DNA from: Blastobasis lacticolella
Taxonomy: Eukaryota; Arthropoda; Insecta; Lepidoptera; Blastobasidae
Direction: 5' to 3'
Assembly (NCBI GenBank): GCA_905147135.1
Contig: LR990054.1
Location: 10,515,001-10,579,000 of the forward strand
DNA: 64,000 bases
Part shown: positions 1 through 12,069 of the stretch, piece by piece
How the letters are laid out: each line of letters opens with the position of its first letter
Position numbering within the stretch: position 1 is the first letter of the stretch
Notes under the pieces: model-generated
Told to the model about the DNA's origin: nothing
Databases searched by the model: none
The model's input: the letters and a program-made list of their open reading frames with translations, nothing else
Translations under genes and position numbers: made by a program

Positions 1-198
1 ATAGGTATCCCTTATTTCTTTATTTAACATTGTATCGGCTCTTTGCTTCGCCCTTAATCTGTTGCGATGTTGTGTCGCCAGTACAAAATGCATTTTAATT
101 TGTGTTTTCCAAGAAAAACTTAAAAAATAAAGATTCAAAATAACTTTCCGAGAGCGAACTAGCAATCGTGTAATTTTCCGAAGATTCAACAGCGTCTT

Positions 199-207
<9 letters not shown>

Positions 208-231
<24 letters not shown>
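208..231. repeat. (AAT)n microsatellite
   Basis: A run of about eight AAT trinucleotides. It abuts sequence resembling a LINE 3' end in reverse orientation, so it may be the simple-repeat tail of that copy. Confidence 0.85.
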
Positions 232-232
<1 letters not shown>

Positions 233-235
233 GTT

Positions 236-376
236 CTTTATTTATAAAAGATTTGTACATTACTTAGTTAGGTACCTACACTTGTAGTACGTAGAATTAA
301 TATTTGTACAAATTAATTATTGAACCCTGATATCCAAACTAGGCACAGGCCTGTATCTTGGAGATCAGTGTTCTAC
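236..376 (-). mobile_element. LINE 3'-end fragment (copy 1)
   Basis: On the reverse strand this reads as a short LINE-like 3' untranslated segment followed by AATAAA and an AAT-repeat tail. A related stretch lies at 36895-36998; both share a block around TTGAACCCTG, GCCTGTATCTTGGA and TCAGTGTTCT. From memory, this block is common in lepidopteran CR1/jockey-type 3' ends. There is no coding sequence in the fragment. Confidence 0.5.
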
Positions 377-1188
377 CGAAAGCCAAAGATGTGTTTTACT
401 GTTACAACCACATTGAGCGTTACCTGTACATGTATTCTACGTATTTTTGATAAATTGTTAACTACTAACTTGAAATGTGTTACTACTTTATAAAACAAAT
501 GTGTTAATACTTTCAATTTGAACTGTCAAATTTGTGTGTTCCAATTCGGAACCAATGCTTCTGAATAGGTACCTACAGTTTTTCGAGTCGATCGACAAAT
601 TTGACGATTCCGTATTCGATTCCGATTTCCGAGCCATTGTAAATAAGACTACAGACCTCATGAAGAGCCAGGCTCATAACTCTACAAATCCAGTATTTTA
701 GTCGGAATGTATGACTTTGACATTGTACTGTAGTATACATCGTAAATGTGAAAGTCTATGTATGTTCGGATATGGACTATCGTGTATTCCTAATCACAAT
801 AGCAATCTGAATAGAATATTGTGTTCGAAAAAGTCATCGGTCGACAGAATAGGTACACAATGTAAGTGGTGTGTATTTTGTCGAAACCTTTATAACTAAT
901 AATTGTTTTACTTCAAAACTGATACCCTAACAAATACCCCAAGTAAAATTAATTACTCTCGAAAATACCCTAGGAAAATGCATACCCTAAAATTACCAGG
1001 CTGGAAAAGTTTTACTCTAAGTCTAGGGTAAAGTACCCTATGTTGGCAACACTGTAACAACAAACAAACCCAGGACATAGTAATCTGTGCCCAGGACCAA
1101 GAACAAGTTTCTTTTACAGGCAAAGGTATAAAATACCCATGGACTTATTTATACCGATCAAAACCATCAAAACCCTACTTTTTGCAAA
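377..1188. other. Intergenic, no gene seen
   Basis: AT-rich sequence without a recognisable gene. The 62-codon open frame starting at 711 shows no family motif and is probably chance. Confidence 0.5.
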
Positions 1189-1440
1189 AGCAAGCACTAC
1201 CGATTCACGGTATGTAGGATCGAGAGATCAAAACGACGGTGGTAGGTATCAGGGCGTGGGTTTGATTTACTAGACACCTTACCTTTTATTATAATGACAA
1301 TACTAAATTACCTTACCTTTTATTATAATTAACATTATAATAAAAGGTAAGGTGTCTAGTAAATCAAACCCACGCCCTGATACCTACCACCGTCGTTTTG
1401 ATCTCTCGATCCTACATACCGTGAATCGGTAGTGCTTGCT
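1189..1440. repeat. Perfect long inverted repeat (107-bp arms)
   Basis: Bases 1189-1295 and 1334-1440 are near-perfect reverse complements separated by 38 bp. The outer ends read AGCAAGCACTACCGATTCAC and its complement. The spacer holds an extra copy of the inner arm end (ACCTTACCTTTTATTATAAT). It is probably a hairpin-type MITE or the remains of one. No target duplication could be defined. Confidence 0.9.
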
Positions 1441-1502
1441 AGGACAAGTTTAAAAAAATTACGAAGTCATCCGGAGCGAAATATCAAGTCAGATTTGTTT
1501 GT

Positions 1503-2371
1503 GTTATAACCATGGACTTACTACCCAAAGGGACTGCGCACTGCTTTGACTAAAACCGGGCAGAGCGAGAGTCACCATCGATAGTCCTTTGTCCCTTTCT
1601 AACAGTGTAAACATAATGTTATTGGCATAATCACCGTCATTCTAAATTGACAAGTGTCATGTTTAGTGTTGCCATTATTGGAGAAATATATTTACCGTGA
1701 ATTTGGTATTATTATGGGGTAATCCGTACAATCCGAAAAGTAGTTGTCAAAATACCTTTTGATCTACTGAACGTTTCTCCGACAAACGTCGAGTCGACAT
1801 AATTATCAACCTACGACTTTTTGTTCCACAAAACAGATAAAAGAGTTCGGTAACCATTTATCCTACAACACTAGTTCCTAAAGAGAAGTGATAGTACTCA
1901 TCGATATCTACCTTTCGGGTGACAGCTGTCAAACTTAAAACTGTCATTCGAAATGTAGATCTCGATGAGTACTATTATATTACTCTAGGAACTAGTGTTG
2001 TAAGACCAATCGTTTCCGAGTTACAACAGTTCTAAGTTTGACAGCTGCCATCCGAAATGTAGATCTCGACGAGCACTATCATTTCTCTTTAGGAACTAGT
2101 ATTTAAGGACCAATGGGTTCCGAGTAGTAGGGAATCCTTGGGCTGGATCCTGGTGAAAATATGACCTTCAGATTGCACCCAGTCCGACTCTGCCTGACCC
2201 TGATCGGTAGGTCGGTGTCCGCGCAAAGTAATAAAAGTAATTCGGAATTTGCATCAACAATGGTGGCAACACTAGAAAGGGACACAGGACTATCGATGGT
2301 GACTCTCGCTCTGCCCGGTTTTAGTCAAAGCAGTGCGCAGTCCCTTTGGGTAGTAAGTCCATGGTTATAAC
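1503..2371. mobile_element. Foldback-type MITE, 869 bp
   Basis: The ends are inverted repeats of about 98 bp beginning GTTATAACCATGGACTTACT, at 1503-1600 and 2274-2371. Inside is a second inverted pair around ACTAGTTCCTAAAGAGAAGTG (about 1869-1935 and 2034-2100), plus a partial third copy near 1955-2010. There is no transposase. The termini are palindromic (GTTATAAC), so the target duplication is ambiguous. The small open frames inside (2103-2370) are by-products of the repeat. Confidence 0.8.
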
Positions 2372-2513
2372 TTATCTGCAGATGGGCTGCCTTGTTTCGT
2401 CCCTGTATTTGCATTAGTGTGTGTGTTATAAAGATGTGTGACATTTTGTCTCGTATTTAAACTCGGTATAAAAAATGTACTCTCTAATTTTTTTTCTTTA
2501 TGATATAAACCAT

Positions 2514-4181
2514 ACCTCCGTGAAGTTGGCCCCCAAAGTAATTATTTTTGAATTTAATTAATGCAAATCGTTTGAGAATCGTTTGAGAAGATTTGAGAGT
2601 AATGAAAAATCGTTTGAGAGTTAATAGTTTTTCCAGAAAATTGGTTTTAATTTTGTGTGTGAAATTGGCCCCCATATTCTCTATCTCGTCGAAAAATTGA
2701 CTTAGACGTTCAATTTTTTTTTTATCGTTTAAGAATCGTTTGAGAGGATTTGAAAGTTCAAAAAAACTGTTGGAGAGTTAATATTTTAATTGATATTACT
2801 TCATTATTGCGTGAGTCATTTCCCCGTAATTTCCCCTAGTTTCTCAGGACTTCCGACCCGCGCAATGCAAATGCGCGGCGTACATGCGCAGACATTCAGG
2901 GCGGACCGTCTGGGAGGAAAAGCCTAGTTAATTTAACTGAAAGATCCGAAAGTGTAAAAAAAGAAATCAATTCAACCCTTCAAGTTGGTTCTCGTTTGAA
3001 ATATAATTTTTTCGTTGCCAGTCACGAATAAGTATTATCTACAGAAACATTCGTTAAAATTAAATAAACGAACTGTAAATTAAATAACTCAACTTAAATA
3101 ACCAAATCACGAAACTGTAATTGAATAAACGAACGACAAAGATGCAAGATTCGATGTACTCTTCCAATCCTATAAGTGCAACATTGTACTATCCCAACCG
3201 TTTTCCCAAGTTATATGTATCCGTTACCGTTAACCGTTACCCAAGTTATACATGTTCGGAAAAGATGAGATTCGATGTAATTTTGGAAGCTGTTTCTTAC
3301 AAGAAACAAGACTGAGCTCGCTTCCACTCGTCGACGCAGATCGCATGGTGCACCTTACAATGTATCATCGGACTAAAATCATGTTTAGGACTTTGCATCG
3401 TATTGAATAAAAATTACATCGAATCTCATCTTTTCCGAACATGTATAACTTGGGTAACGGTTAACGGTAACGGATACATATAACTTGGGAAAACGGTTGG
3501 GATAGTACAATGTTGCACTTATAGGATTGGAAGAGTACATCGAATCTTGCATCTTTGTCGTTCGTTTATTCAATTACAGTTTCGTGATTTGGTTATTTAA
3601 GTTGAGTTATTTAATTTACAGTTCGTTTATTTAATTTTAACGAATGTTTCTGTAGATAATACTTATTCGTGACTGGCAACGAAAAAATTATATTTCAAAC
3701 GAGAACCAACTTGAAGGGTTGAATTGATTTCTTTTTTTACACTTTCGGATCTTTCAGTTAAATTAACTAGGCTTTTCCTCCCAGACGGTCCGCCCTGAAT
3801 GTCTGCGCATGTACGCCGCGCATTTGCATTGCGCGGGTCGGAAGTCCTGAGAAACTAGGGGAAATTACGGGGAAATGACTCACGCAATAATGAAGTAATA
3901 TCAATTAAAATATTAACTCTCCAACAGTTTTTTTAAACTTTCAAATCCTCTCAAACGATTCTTAAACGATTAAAAAAAAATTGAACGTCTAAGTCAATTT
4001 TTCGACGAGATAGAGAATATGGGGGCCAATTTCACAACCAAAATTAAAATCAATTTTCTGGAAAAACTATTAACTCTCAAACGATTTTTCTTTACTCTCA
4101 AATCTTCTCAAACGATTCTCAAACGATTTGCATTAATTAAATTCAAAAATAATTACTTTGGGGGGCCAACTTCACGGAGGT
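2514..4181. mobile_element. Foldback/MULE-like element with 770-bp arms
   Basis: Bases 2514-3284 and 3410-4181 are reverse complements over about 770 bp with few differences, leaving a spacer of only about 125 bp. The element starts ACCTCCGTGAAGTTGGCC and ends with the complement. It is flanked by a perfect 9-bp direct repeat ATAAACCAT (2505-2513, 4182-4190). Very long terminal inverted repeats with a 9-bp duplication fit Drosophila FB-type and Mutator-like non-autonomous elements. The arms contain sub-repeats around TTGGCCCCCA and CGTTTGAGA. The mirrored short open frames at 3121-3315 and 3385-3573 are the same arm sequence read twice, not genes. Confidence 0.9.
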
Positions 4182-4186
4182 ATAAA

Positions 4187-4222
4187 CCATAGCCTCCTTC
4201 AGTAAGATGAAGGAGGCTATGG
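4187..4222. repeat. Perfect 15-bp hairpin next to the foldback element
   Basis: CCATAGCCTCCTTCA, a six-base loop, then the exact complement. The first four bases overlap the right target duplication of the foldback element, so the palindrome probably existed before that insertion. Confidence 0.85.
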
Positions 4223-4776
4223 ATAAACAAAGCTTTTATAATGCTTTCTTTCAATGTCAAATTGTTGGTCCTTGTTGTGGTGTAATGTGGTTGTAAGTTT
4301 TGTAGTCAATGATGGCTTCATTTCATTGTTTTTCGAAAATTTATGCGTAAAAATTTGATACAATATTTGAGGGGTGTAATTTCAAAACCCTCTATAGTAC
4401 CTTAAGGTAATTTTGCACAAAACTATATTTTTGAATCTAAGGCATTTAATTAACACCAAAAGAAAATAATCATAACAAATAGGATGCCGCGACATTGATA
4501 TCCTTAAAAATGTAGAAATCTTATAATATATTACCTCTGTTTACATTATATTTAAGAATTAAAATCTATTATAGAGGAATTTGCAGGCAACCAGACATTT
4601 AAGTGGATTTTGAAAATTAACTGTCATTCTATAGGGGGTTTTGCAACTAACCTTATATGCCAGGATGGATGGTGTTATGCCTTCAAGCCAAGTTGCCAAT
4701 CTCACTACACTGTAGGAGCTATGTTTGATAATAAAGAAAAAAAGAAGGTAAACGAAATAGTTTTATTTAATAAAAA

Positions 4777-7192
4777 TTAAATGTGTGCAGTCACGTCCCC
4801 GAAACCAAGCTCACATAAGTCATCACAATTTGTTTCGATGCCTCGTGTGCGAGGTTTCTTTTCTATATCCACATAGTATTTCAGTTGAGGCAAATCCCTC
4901 CATTCTTGGCCAAAATGTTTTTTAAGCAACTCGGCTACATCCTTGACTTTGGCTTCTTTAGGTAGAATATTTGGTTGGATCATTAGTGGTATAATCATTG
5001 TTATTTTTTTGTTTTTCTTTGTAATAGTCTTTTTATTGTTAACTTCATTACGGTAAGTTTCTTCTCCTTGTACCAGTATATTTTCCGTTTTAGTACGAGT
5101 AAGGAAAAATCGTTTGCTCTTCATGAATGGAAAGTGCCAGGAAGATGTAGGTTTTATCACAGGCTCATAAGCAGCCTTCCAATCATAAACTGGTATCGTT
5201 GTCAAGTCGACACACGTTCCATTTTCTTGCAATACTTCAGTGTACTCCGAAGGAGAAACAATCACTTCTTTGGCTTTTAATGTCCTCTCAATTTTTGCGA
5301 AAACGCGATCGGGGGGTATAAAGGAGTGGCCTACCACTGGAAAAATGATTTCAACTTTTTTCACATTCCGAGGCCCACTGTACAGCCATTTTCCTAGCAT
5401 ACTAATCATTCCCGTATTTTTATTTTGGCCAGAGCATCCATCACAAACTACTCTTAGTACCTTCACGTGCGGTTCTATGACGGTTCCCTGCAAGAAGTGA
5501 TATACTGCACTAATAATTTGATTACTGCCCTTGGCATGATCCAACTCAGTCCAATAATAGGAACGCACATTTTCCGTAGTCAGTTTTGCTTTTGAATTAC
5601 CTTGTACTATGGCAAAGTGATAGAAGTTAAATTGTCTGCTAAAATAAGCTGACTGATCGGGCAGTTTCGGGAGCGGTTGGTTCTTTTGGCAATCAAATGT
5701 TATCGTTAAAATAAATTCATTTTCTTCTTTTATTATATCATAAAAAGCTTTGTACTTTAGCCTGTGTATTCTCTTTTCTATTATTAGTTCATTTCTCGTT
5801 ATAGGGTCTTTTTCAGTTTTCAGGCGTTCTTGTAACGAAATGCATGTGGAACATACGTCTGTTCTGGGAGACCCAAAACCAAAATTGTACGAAGTATTAA
5901 CAATTTTTCTAAAAAAACTCTGCTTCACTTTTAAATTTTCATCCCTTTCTTGGTTGTAAATTCGCCACATCTTTCGAATATTTAATCCTGATGGCAAGTA
6001 AATTCTGTTTGTTTGGGATCGACAATAGTGACTTTCGATACCTTTAAATCTTTCCAAAAACCATTCAACTGACAACCTTTTCGCTTCATATTGTTCAGTT
6101 TTCCGATCACCTCCTCTATTTTCTTTTAAGGGAGAACCATCGCTCAAGTAAAAACGGTTCATCACACCCTGAACCCGATCTTTCTTTATTTGAAGCGAGT
6201 CCAAAAATGATTTTTGACACACGGGTTTTCGGCCACCTCCATTAACAGGTATATTGTACTTAATAGTTAATTTCCTTTTACTGTTTTGAATGTTTATAGT
6301 GGGTCTATTGACTCGACAATATCTTAACAAAAAATTATCTTGATCGAGTTTGGTTTTACATTTATAAAAACTTCTATGAAATTTACTAATGTCTTGACAA
6401 GAAACAAGGTTGCAATGAAAGGCTTTTTGATTATGATCACAAGAAGGAAATTTTGGGAGCGACTTTGGCTCATATCTGAAACAAATAAAGCAATAAAGTT
6501 GGGGAATAATAATAATAATACGTGGAGAATTATTTTATCTTCTTCTATATAGATTGACTTTTAAAAAGGAAAACCTGAAGCTAAAAAAACCGCCAAGTGC
6601 GGGTCGGACTCGCGCACGAAGGGTTCCGTACCACTATCTATATAACATTAGACACTTTCAAGCGTCGACCTGTTGCCGTTATTAAGATCGAGCAAAAAAC
6701 AGTAATAAAATGACGTTTGTTGTATGGGATGCTTACTCAAATATTTATTTTATTTTGTTTTTAGTACTTGTTGCTATAGCGGCAACGGAAATACATCATT
6801 TGTGAAAGTTTCAACTGTCTAGCTATCACGGTTCATGAGATACAGCCTGAGACAGACCGACGGACACACACAGTGTAGGCTTAGTAATAGGGTCCCTAAA
6901 AACCCTAAAAAGGCATGACAAGCTAAAGCCTAATGGCATGCTTTACTTTTGTTCAGACGGTAAAAATCAGTCTTAATAAATACGTATTAAAATACTAGGT
7001 ACTTACTAGCAGCACCCATTGCTTTATTATTTTGCATAAAACTTTTCAACGAACTTTTCTAGTAAGTTTTAGGTACGATTTTACTCACCGTTTTCGGCGC
7101 TGCCGTTCGCGTTTCCAAGATTCTGGATTGCGTGGACGTTTCCGAGCGTGTTTGGGATCACATTTTTTCACAAATTGCGCTAGATCTTCCAT
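4777..7192 (-). CDS. DDE-type transposase-like protein, two exons, 600 aa
   Basis: Exon 1 (7192-7089) codes a basic N-terminus containing RKRPRNPESWKRERQRRRK and ends at a GTGAGT donor. The acceptor TTTGTTTCAG precedes exon 2 (6475-4777). The phases join exactly and give 600 residues. The protein belongs to a family I know from insect genomes as DUF7869-like. It has the RKPVCQKSFL block, a CxxC pair near residues 243-246, TFDCQKN with Asp296, VCDGCSGQNKN with Asp380, and VGHSFIPPDRVFAKIE with Asp424/Glu431. These Asp/Glu residues look like an RNase-H-fold DDE triad (inference). AATAAA lies just after the stop (about 4760). The 613-bp intron holds a dispersed repeat. No internal stops are seen, so the copy may be young or constrained. 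Confidence 0.8.
6575..6920 (+). repeat. Lepidopteran dispersed repeat in transposase intron
   Basis: It begins AAAAAACCGCCAAGTGCGGG, continues through TCGGACTCGCGCACGAAGGG, and ends near GACAGACCGACGGACAC and GGGTCCCTAAAAACCC. From memory this matches an abundant non-coding repeat of Lepidoptera. It sits inside the intron of the transposase gene. Confidence 0.6.
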
Positions 7193-7633
7193 GTTTTATA
7201 ATTAATTTTCATTGAAAACCACGAGCAACTCTCATCAACACCGTCAAAATCGCCATACTGTTTCACAAGGTCACGCGTTGCAATGCGACGCTCTCATTGG
7301 TCGATTTCATTTTAGAGGATTTTGATTGTAACATTAGGTATTTTAGCGGCGTTTGCAACTAACCTTGCTTTTTAATCTGGATTTACTATGTATTTTAGTG
7401 GGTTATGAAAGTTAACGCATTACATATTGCAAAGTAAATTTAAAAAGCTTTCTTTTGGTGCAAAAATGTTAAAATGCATTCAAACTTATTATAGGGGGTT
7501 TTGAAATTGAACCCCTCATTTATCTTTTGTGAGTTTTCGTACTTCCATAATTTGGATTTTGAATGCGAGGAATATTTTCCTCAACAGAACAGAACAATCA
7601 ACCAAGCCTATCAAAGAAATTTCTGGGTTAACT

Positions 7634-8563
<930 letters not shown>

Positions 8564-8900
8564 TTATAGGGTAATTGATGACGAGTACAATTAAGAATGA
8601 AATATTGACATTTGATTTATTTGTATATCCTTATAATATTACGAACCAATAGGAGTGATCTGTTAAAGTACCGAATCTGTAGGAATGCAGTTTTCTTAGA
8701 CATTATTTTTTAAAAACCCTACATTAACTAAAGAGGTATATATCAGAGGTGGAAATTATGGAATTTGTACAGGTAATAACTCTATTATTTATGTGTGTGA
8801 GCACTGAGAGATCACTTCACAATTACCCGAATAAAATATTGTATTGTAATTGTAATGTTTTAGTAGAACTTGTAAAACAATTGTAGTAGCACACACTTCC
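8564..8900 (+). other. Rab4 3' UTR (candidate)
   Basis: This AT-rich tail follows the Rab4 stop. A polyadenylation signal AATAAA lies at about 8830-8835. Further signals near 9190 could give longer forms. The end is inferred. Confidence 0.45.
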
Positions 8901-10175
8901 AGGACACACTTCTACAGTTGTTTTACAACTTCTACTTAAACCAAATTCACGAATCTAGGAATTAATCTCTCTGTGCTCCCACACATTATTATTTAAGGAG
9001 GTAAAGGGTGGCAATTTAATTTGACATTCTTATTCATCATAACAATCGACACTATTTTGTGGTAAATTGAATATTTACTAAAAAAAATCAAAGTGATGTA
9101 TTTTTGATTCTCATTAGGCTGTAAGTAAACAATGTCAAAAATCTAAAAATAATACCTTGTTTTATATTAAACTGTGAGTTCCAATAGAGTAATAAATGAA
9201 TATATTTATAAAATTAGATGTAACATTAAAATTATAAAGCAAATCATTGAGGCACTCTGTAGTTTTGTAATTTGCATGTGCACTTGTTGTTTCTATTTTA
9301 TAAGAATAATCACTATGTAGTGCCTTGTGTTATTATTATATTTTATATCTTGATTGCCAATATTATAACAGCTATTATAAAAGTTTTTATGGTAATAAAA
9401 ACTAAATTATAATGATCGAATTATGTCGTGTGATAGTATATTTGATTAACCATGCCTTTTTTACACTGCATTATAAATTTAGTCTCCATATTTGCGCCTT
9501 AGCCGCGGTAGCGCAAATGTCGTGCGACTATCGTGCCGTTGTATGTATGACAATTTGTTTTAATTCACACGGCACCATCTAGTCCTAATAATCTAAACAA
9601 AGCTTGTAATATGGTGAACTGATCTTTTTCATCTTAGCGGTAAATCCGGTAAGCGGATCTGCCATCTAGGCCCTGGGTCCGCTCTTACACTAGGAATACT
9701 TTTCAAATAACCTGAAAGTCGCCGCTCGCAGCGTGTAATTGACTAGAAATCGCACTGTACTTGTATATAATGTATTCTAAGAGGTTACTGAATTTCGTAG
9801 TGCACGCTAACCTGAACTGCAATAGTTGTCCTTGCCATCAGTCCATTGTATAATTGTGAGTATAGTTGGGTACCTACAATATGTGGAGATCCAGAAATGA
9901 GTCTGGTACATAGGATTTTTAAAATTTGCTGTAACATATGACTTCTGTAATGGTAGGGTCTATCTGCGGCCTCATCGTCGCTTTCATTAAGTGAGAAAGA
10001 GGCACACTGAATAAGAGGACAACGTTTTTATTTCAATCGAAGCACAAAGCATACCCTTATCTACTATTAAAATAGTGAAATCCCTATTTTTCATAGGTAC
10101 CTACTGTACTATGTATTGCGTATGTATGACAAACCTGTAACCGTTAATATGTGTACTAGGTGTTAAGTAATTTTT
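8901..10175. other. Intergenic, partial repeat only
   Basis: No gene recognised. Bases 9545-9620 carry a decayed piece of the second SINE family (the CACGGCACCATCTAG motif, compare 38375 and 60272). Confidence 0.5.
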
Positions 10176-10345
10176 CTGAGTCCTGCGATGAGGGTTAACA
10201 CGTGAGGAAACCTGCACATTCAGATTAACAGAGTAATGGAGGTCAGATGGTAATCGCTCCGTGCTCTACTGTAATTATCAGATCTGCCAAATTCTTTGTC
10301 CTAGGTCCTCCCGCGCGAGAGCACACCGGGATATTGATGATTATG
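10176..10345 (+). mobile_element. SINE family 1, truncated copy
   Basis: A decayed body lacking the tRNA-like head. Shared landmarks with the complete copy at 31349 are AAACCTGCACATTCAG, GGTCAGATGG, CTCTACTGTAATTA and GAGAGCACACCGGG. It ends in a GAT-rich tail. Confidence 0.65.
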
Positions 10346-10699
10346 AATAGAGAACAGTTTGGTGCGGAGGATAAGACATCGAGTTGTAGCTTATAGGTAA
10401 TTTAAATTAAGCACTACGATATTATTTTATTCCTGAATAGGCATCAGTTGGGATATGCGATGAGACTTTTATTTGCTAACGACTGCACTTATTATTAAAC
10501 ATTTCGTTACTTATTATACCTACTTTTGTGCACTTTGTTATGTGACAATAAAATGCTTATCTATCAAATTGTATTGGATATTTTACTGTACCTACTTATA
10601 GCTAGTGCTAGGTACTAGTACTAGTATCTACCTACTTATTTACTGTTCTATTTGGAACCCGATGGAACAGGGTAATCATATGTCATCGTCATTTTGATG

Positions 10700-11003
10700 C
10701 GTCGATGGCCTAGTGGTAAAGGTATCCGACTCGCAAGCGAGAGGTCCTGGTTCGAATCCCACTGCCGCCATGTATTCAATGACGCGTCTGAGTTATGTAC
10801 ATTAGTTGAACACTAACCGATGCTCTTACGGCGAGGGAAAACATCGTGATAAAACCTGCACATTCAGGTGACTGAATGTGTAACCATGATCCACTGTAAT
10901 TACCTGATCTGCCAAACCCTGGATCATGGTCAAGGCGGACCCCGAGCCATCGTGTATGACAGCACATTTGGGACATTCACCGCCAAGATGATATTTTTTA
11001 TCA
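10700..11003 (+). mobile_element. SINE family 1, tRNA-derived, with TSD
   Basis: The head resembles a tRNA: box A-like TGGCCTAGTGGTAAAGG and box B GGTTCGAATCC near 10750. It continues into a body with CTGAGTTATGTACATTAG, AAAACATCGTGATAAAACCT and TGGATCATGGTCA, and ends in a GATGAT-type tail. An 11-bp direct repeat TCATTTTGATG flanks it (10689-10699 and 11004-11014). The open frames on either strand here are not genes. Confidence 0.85.
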
Positions 11004-11289
11004 TCATTTTGATGTTGGTTCCGGTTGTGCCTGGTGTAATCGGCGCGGTGGTCCGTCGTCCGCCTTCCTATTTCTTGTCGACTTCGCTCGGTCGTCGTCG
11101 TTGGCGAGTTTCTTGCCACGCAAGCCATCGTTTCATTGGCCGGCCTCTCCTTCCCGCGGAGGTGACATGGCGAGACATTGGTACGTAATTTACAGGTCTC
11201 TGTGTTAGCGCGATATTACGATATTACAGCCATACAGGGACGCTGCTCAGGATAGGTTCGGATTCCCACCGGCAGCATCACTATAGATG

Positions 11290-11425
11290 CGCTTACAAAT
11301 CGGTCCAAGTTTCAACAGGAAAGCTCGAGGCGCTGTATTCTATATCTCTATTATTATGCTGAACAGAAATCGGCTGAGCACAGAGCCCTGGTGTACCCCA
11401 AGGGCAATAGGAACGGGTTTGTGTC
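11290..11425 (-). pseudogene. RTE-type reverse transcriptase fragment
   Basis: Read on the reverse strand, 11420-11340 encodes LGVHQGSVLSRFLFS, close to the GVHQGSALSPFLF motif of RTE-like reverse transcriptases. A stop follows soon after. Together with the endonuclease piece at 12650-12930 (same strand, correct order) it looks like one decayed LINE interrupted by the TRIM. Confidence 0.65.
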
Positions 11426-11482
11426 ACCAACAATGGAGTCGAAGTCGCGGTAAATATCCCGGAATGGTCACGGATAATGTCA

Positions 11483-11767
11483 TTTGGCGGTGCAGGAATA
11501 GATAGCCGCCAATGTTGGCAAGCGAAGATGGTGAGAAGGTAGAAAAGGGTAATTACCCACCTGGCCGGGTGTTGTGACCAGGGGACCAAGGGCCCGACAG
11601 TTGATCGTCGGAAGTTGTATATATGCCGTGAAAGTTGGCACATTTCTCTAGCGCGATGTAGGATTGTTAGCGCCATCTATGTGCGGATGCTTGCCAACCT
11701 TGTGTTCGTGTACTCGTAATGTGAGTATCGTTGAGTTTCCCTAGTGGAGCGATAGATGTCGCTACAG
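11483..11767 (-). repeat. TRIM 3' LTR
   Basis: This is the downstream LTR relative to the - strand element. It is preceded (higher coordinates) by the G-rich polypurine tract and contains a GTATATATGC TATA-like stretch near 11615. Its near identity to the partner LTR implies recent insertion. Confidence 0.85.
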
Positions 11768-12069
11768 TACTCCCCCCGGAGACTGGAGGTCGATACCGAA
11801 GCGAGAAACGCTGAAAGCTGACGTATGAAGCGTAGTCAGTCTGGCGATGCGGTGAGCAATGGCGTAGCTCTGGCGTGAGGTTGCGCTGTGAGCTGTGCCG
11901 AAGCGATGCTGTTCCCAAGTCTGCAGTGAGTCGAGACTGGGTGGGGACAGTGAGATGCCGCAGGTGAACGACCAGGAAGCACGCGTCCGTGCCGACTATG
12001 GTCAAGGCTGTGACTGCTGTGTGCGGGAGTCAGGTAGGGAAGACGTAAGGATCACGTCGGGGTCACCAC

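Larger units (their letters stand above)
4368..7518 (-). mobile_element. DNA transposon carrying a DUF7869-like transposase
   Basis: Imperfect terminal inverted repeats of about 30 bp: TGAGGGG..AATTTCAAAACCC at 4368-4400, and the complement ending CCCCTCA at 7488-7518. Both subterminal regions carry extra copies of a TTTGCAACTAACCTT motif (about 4639 and 7348) and TTTTGAAA-TTAAC variants. A possible 4-bp duplication ATTT flanks the element if it starts at GAGGGG, but this is uncertain. The interior holds one two-exon gene on the - strand, so the copy may be autonomous. Confidence 0.7.

Noticed and set aside
3121..3573. Two small frames, one per strand, with identical N-terminal 50 or so residues
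   Set aside because: They are the same inverted-repeat arm of the foldback element read from both sides, not a gene pair.
4187..4222. Rho-independent-like terminator or miRNA precursor
   Set aside because: The genome is eukaryotic and the stem is too short for a typical miRNA precursor; treated as a repeat.
5068..5959. Forward frames over the transposase gene
   Set aside because: Shadows on the opposite strand of a clear coding exon.
10699..10770. Possible tRNA gene
   Set aside because: The box A/B head runs directly into a SINE body with flanking target duplication; the same head occurs at 31349 and 22600.
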